Source of the DNA: Certhia americana
Lineage: Eukaryota; Chordata; Aves; Passeriformes; Certhiidae
Direction: 5' to 3'
NCBI GenBank assembly: GCA_018697195.1
Contig: CM031870.1
Location: 71,852 to 135,851 of the forward strand
Length of the DNA stretch: 64,000 nt
Positions 62,156 through 64,000 of the stretch are shown one piece after another. Every line of letters starts with the position of its first letter. Position 1 is the first letter of the stretch. Both the position numbers and the translations under genes were made by a program. Under the pieces are notes generated by a model. The model saw only the letters and a list, made by a program, of their open reading frames with translations. It was not told the origin of the DNA and searched no databases.

Positions 62156-64000
62156 AGAAATGGGAGCATTGCTGGGAGCACTGCTGGGCTTTGCTGGGAG
62201 CTGTCTTTCCCTGGCCCTTCTGGAGCTTTGCTGCCACACAGAAACCTCAGCCTTGATCGTGGCTTACACACCTGGAGCTTCTCTCCTGGGTGTGCTCTGC
62301 CCCAGCCACACGGGCTCCTCTCACTCAGACTCTTCTCTGGATGCTTTTCCCATTACTGTTCTGGCAGGGCTCCCTGCACCAAAGGGGCTGGGGAAGTTCT
62401 GCCCTCCCTCCCTCCCTCCCTCCCTCTCTTTTTGTGAAATGGAGGCAGAGCGGGCCCACAAATGACATAATGAGAGCATGACATCAGGCTTGGCAGCGGG
62501 GCCGCCCGTCCTCTGCTGAACATTATATGTTCTGTGGGATGAGGGAGCAAACAGCAGTGCCCCAAACCAGCCTGGCCACAGCAGTGTGCAGGAATAACCT
62601 CTGGGCTGGCACTGAGGGGGGTTCTGAGCATCACTGAGGGATGGAGTGGGTGGCACTGAGCTCTCCTGCTCCCCTCAGTCGGCACTGAGCTCTCCCATTC
62701 CCTCCCTCTTCCATGAGCCAGTTCTTGATCCCTTTTCCCCCAGAATTCCCCAAATCCAGCAGCAGCAGGTCAGGCTGTGATGGAGCCATCCTCACCCTCT
62801 CTGTGGGTATCCACAGCTCCAGACAGGCTCAGGGATGCATCCCACAGGGATGGAGCAGGGCTGGGATGGAGCTGAAGGCTCCCAAGGCTCACGTTGACAC
62901 CCTCATTACTAAATATTCCCTTATTTCCCAAAGCTTCACCTTCCTCACTAAACCACCTCCCTTTTCCAGAAGTATTTAAATCTCTCTCTTTGCTGGGTTG
63001 GGAGATGGAACGTGGCAGTGTGGGGAGCTCTCAGTAACACACTTTGTGTCCTGTACCGTAGCTGCTGGCGAGTTTTGGTGCCCCACACCCCACAGAATGA
63101 CATTGCATGGCTCCATTTTACAGCTGTGGAAACTGAGGCAGGATTGAGCAGCTTTGCCTCGTGGCTGCCCTTTGCCAGGAGGCACAGTGTGTTCCTCAAG
63201 TCCCCTGAGCCACAGAAAATGACATTTTTCTTTTTCCTCGTGAGGAGGGCGTCAGGCTGTGTGTGCAGAGAATGTCAATGGACAGCCTTGTTTGCTGCTG
63301 GCTTCAGCTCTGCTTTGAACCTGCTCCGAATTTCCTCCAGCCTGGCAATGGGCTGGGAAAATACAGTCGTGGCAGTTTGTGGTACAGCCAGGCTGAGCTC
63401 TGTCCCACAGCCTTTGCCTTGGCTTTTATTGCTCAGTATTTCCTGGTTCTTTTCTGGTTTTGTTTTTTTGTTTTTTTGTTTTTGCTTGCTTCACAGCCTC
63501 CTCTCCCATGCCATGAAGGCATAAGATGATTTTTCCTGCACGTTGGAGAGGGAGCAGTGGGAGAAGGCAGCTGGAGGTGGCAGGCACTGGGTCCACCAGC
63601 ATTCCTCACTTCTCCCAGCTGTCCTGTCAGCTGGAGTTCTGCTGCCCTTGCATGCTCTACACCTAGGAGGTCAGAGAGAGTGAAAACTGAGAGGTTTTAT
63701 ACCAGTTCCTCATGGGATTGTGAAGGCAAGGAAGTAGCAAGGGAATTGCCCTGGTTTGTAGGGACCAGTGGGTGCCAGCCTGGCCTGGATGGAGCTCAGC
63801 AGTGTCTGTGGATGTGGGAGAAGGTGGGAACCAAGAACTTGGGATCCTTGGGCAGCATCTGAGCTGTAATGAAGAGACAAAGTGTCAGGGCTTGGGTTAA
63901 TTGGAGCCTTCAGGGGTTCAGCCTTCTGGAGCTGAGCAGACATTTAAATTTGGGGAGGAGGATGGAGGGTGAGGAGAGAGCTGGGCTGGACAGGGAGAGT
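62156..64000. other. PKD1 intron 1 segment to the right edge
   Basis: Unique sequence with a (CCCT)n tract at 62402-62426 and a T-rich (GTTTTTTT)n tract at 63460-63485. No leucine-rich-repeat exon of PKD1 recognised. Confidence 0.6.
62402..62426. repeat. (CCCT)n microsatellite
   Basis: About six CCCT units; simple repeat. Confidence 0.9.

Larger units (their letters stand above)
33863..64000. other. PKD1: PKD1 intron 1 (partial, at least 30 kb)
   Basis: From the exon 1 donor to the right edge I found no leucine-rich-repeat exon continuing the ATAL-D reading, so exon 2 should lie beyond the window. The intron holds three minisatellites (33964, 54010, 60060), about fifteen CR1 fragments, a decayed CR1 reverse transcriptase and AT-rich unique sequence. 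It is larger than the roughly 17-kb mammalian intron 1 that I recall. Confidence 0.75.

Overview
This window is vertebrate nuclear DNA, almost certainly from a bird. It has spliced exons with GT/AG borders, CpG-rich promoters, GC-rich introns full of minisatellites, and more than twenty fragments of the CR1 LINE, the dominant retroelement of birds. Two genes can be named. RAB26 lies on the minus strand: eight coding exons run from the start codon at 23894 down to 265, and the last exon, with the prenylated C-terminus, lies beyond the left edge. PKD1 (polycystin-1) lies on the plus strand: only coding exon 1 (33618-33862) is present, and its very large intron 1 fills the rest of the window. The two start codons are 9.7 kb apart, head to head. 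As I recall it, this is also the mammalian order next to TSC2/NTHL1 and TRAF7/CASKIN1, so neighbourhood and sequence agree.

Layout. 1-3946: RAB26 exons 8 to 3, closely spaced. 3947-21004: 17-kb RAB26 intron 2, with few repeats and several AT-rich islands that look like conserved non-coding elements. 21005-21115: exon 2 (P-loop and switch I). 21116-23678: intron 1, with a 29-bp minisatellite broken by an N gap. 23679-23894: exon 1. 23895-24620: RAB26 CpG island and a G-rich array. 24620-33270: the intergenic interval, with CR1 copies, a CTCF-like motif, and two small minus-strand coding-like islands (27975-28062 and 29007-29111) that I cannot assign. 33270-33862: PKD1 CpG island and exon 1. 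33863-64000: PKD1 intron 1, with a 28-bp minisatellite just after the donor, about fifteen CR1 fragments, a 29-bp array at 54 kb, a 21-bp array at 60 kb with a second N gap, and a decayed CR1-like reverse transcriptase. I found no PKD1 exon 2.

RAB26 is a small GTPase of secretory and synaptic vesicles. PKD1 encodes a large receptor-like membrane protein that partners with polycystin-2. They share a regulatory neighbourhood, not a pathway. I found no tRNA, rRNA, CRISPR array, operon or viral gene. The long ORFs that cross minisatellites and CpG islands are stop-poor composition, not genes. The most open questions are the unassigned exon-like sequence at 27975-28062, the AT-rich islands in RAB26 intron 2, and the repeat and upstream-ORF architecture at the PKD1 5' end.
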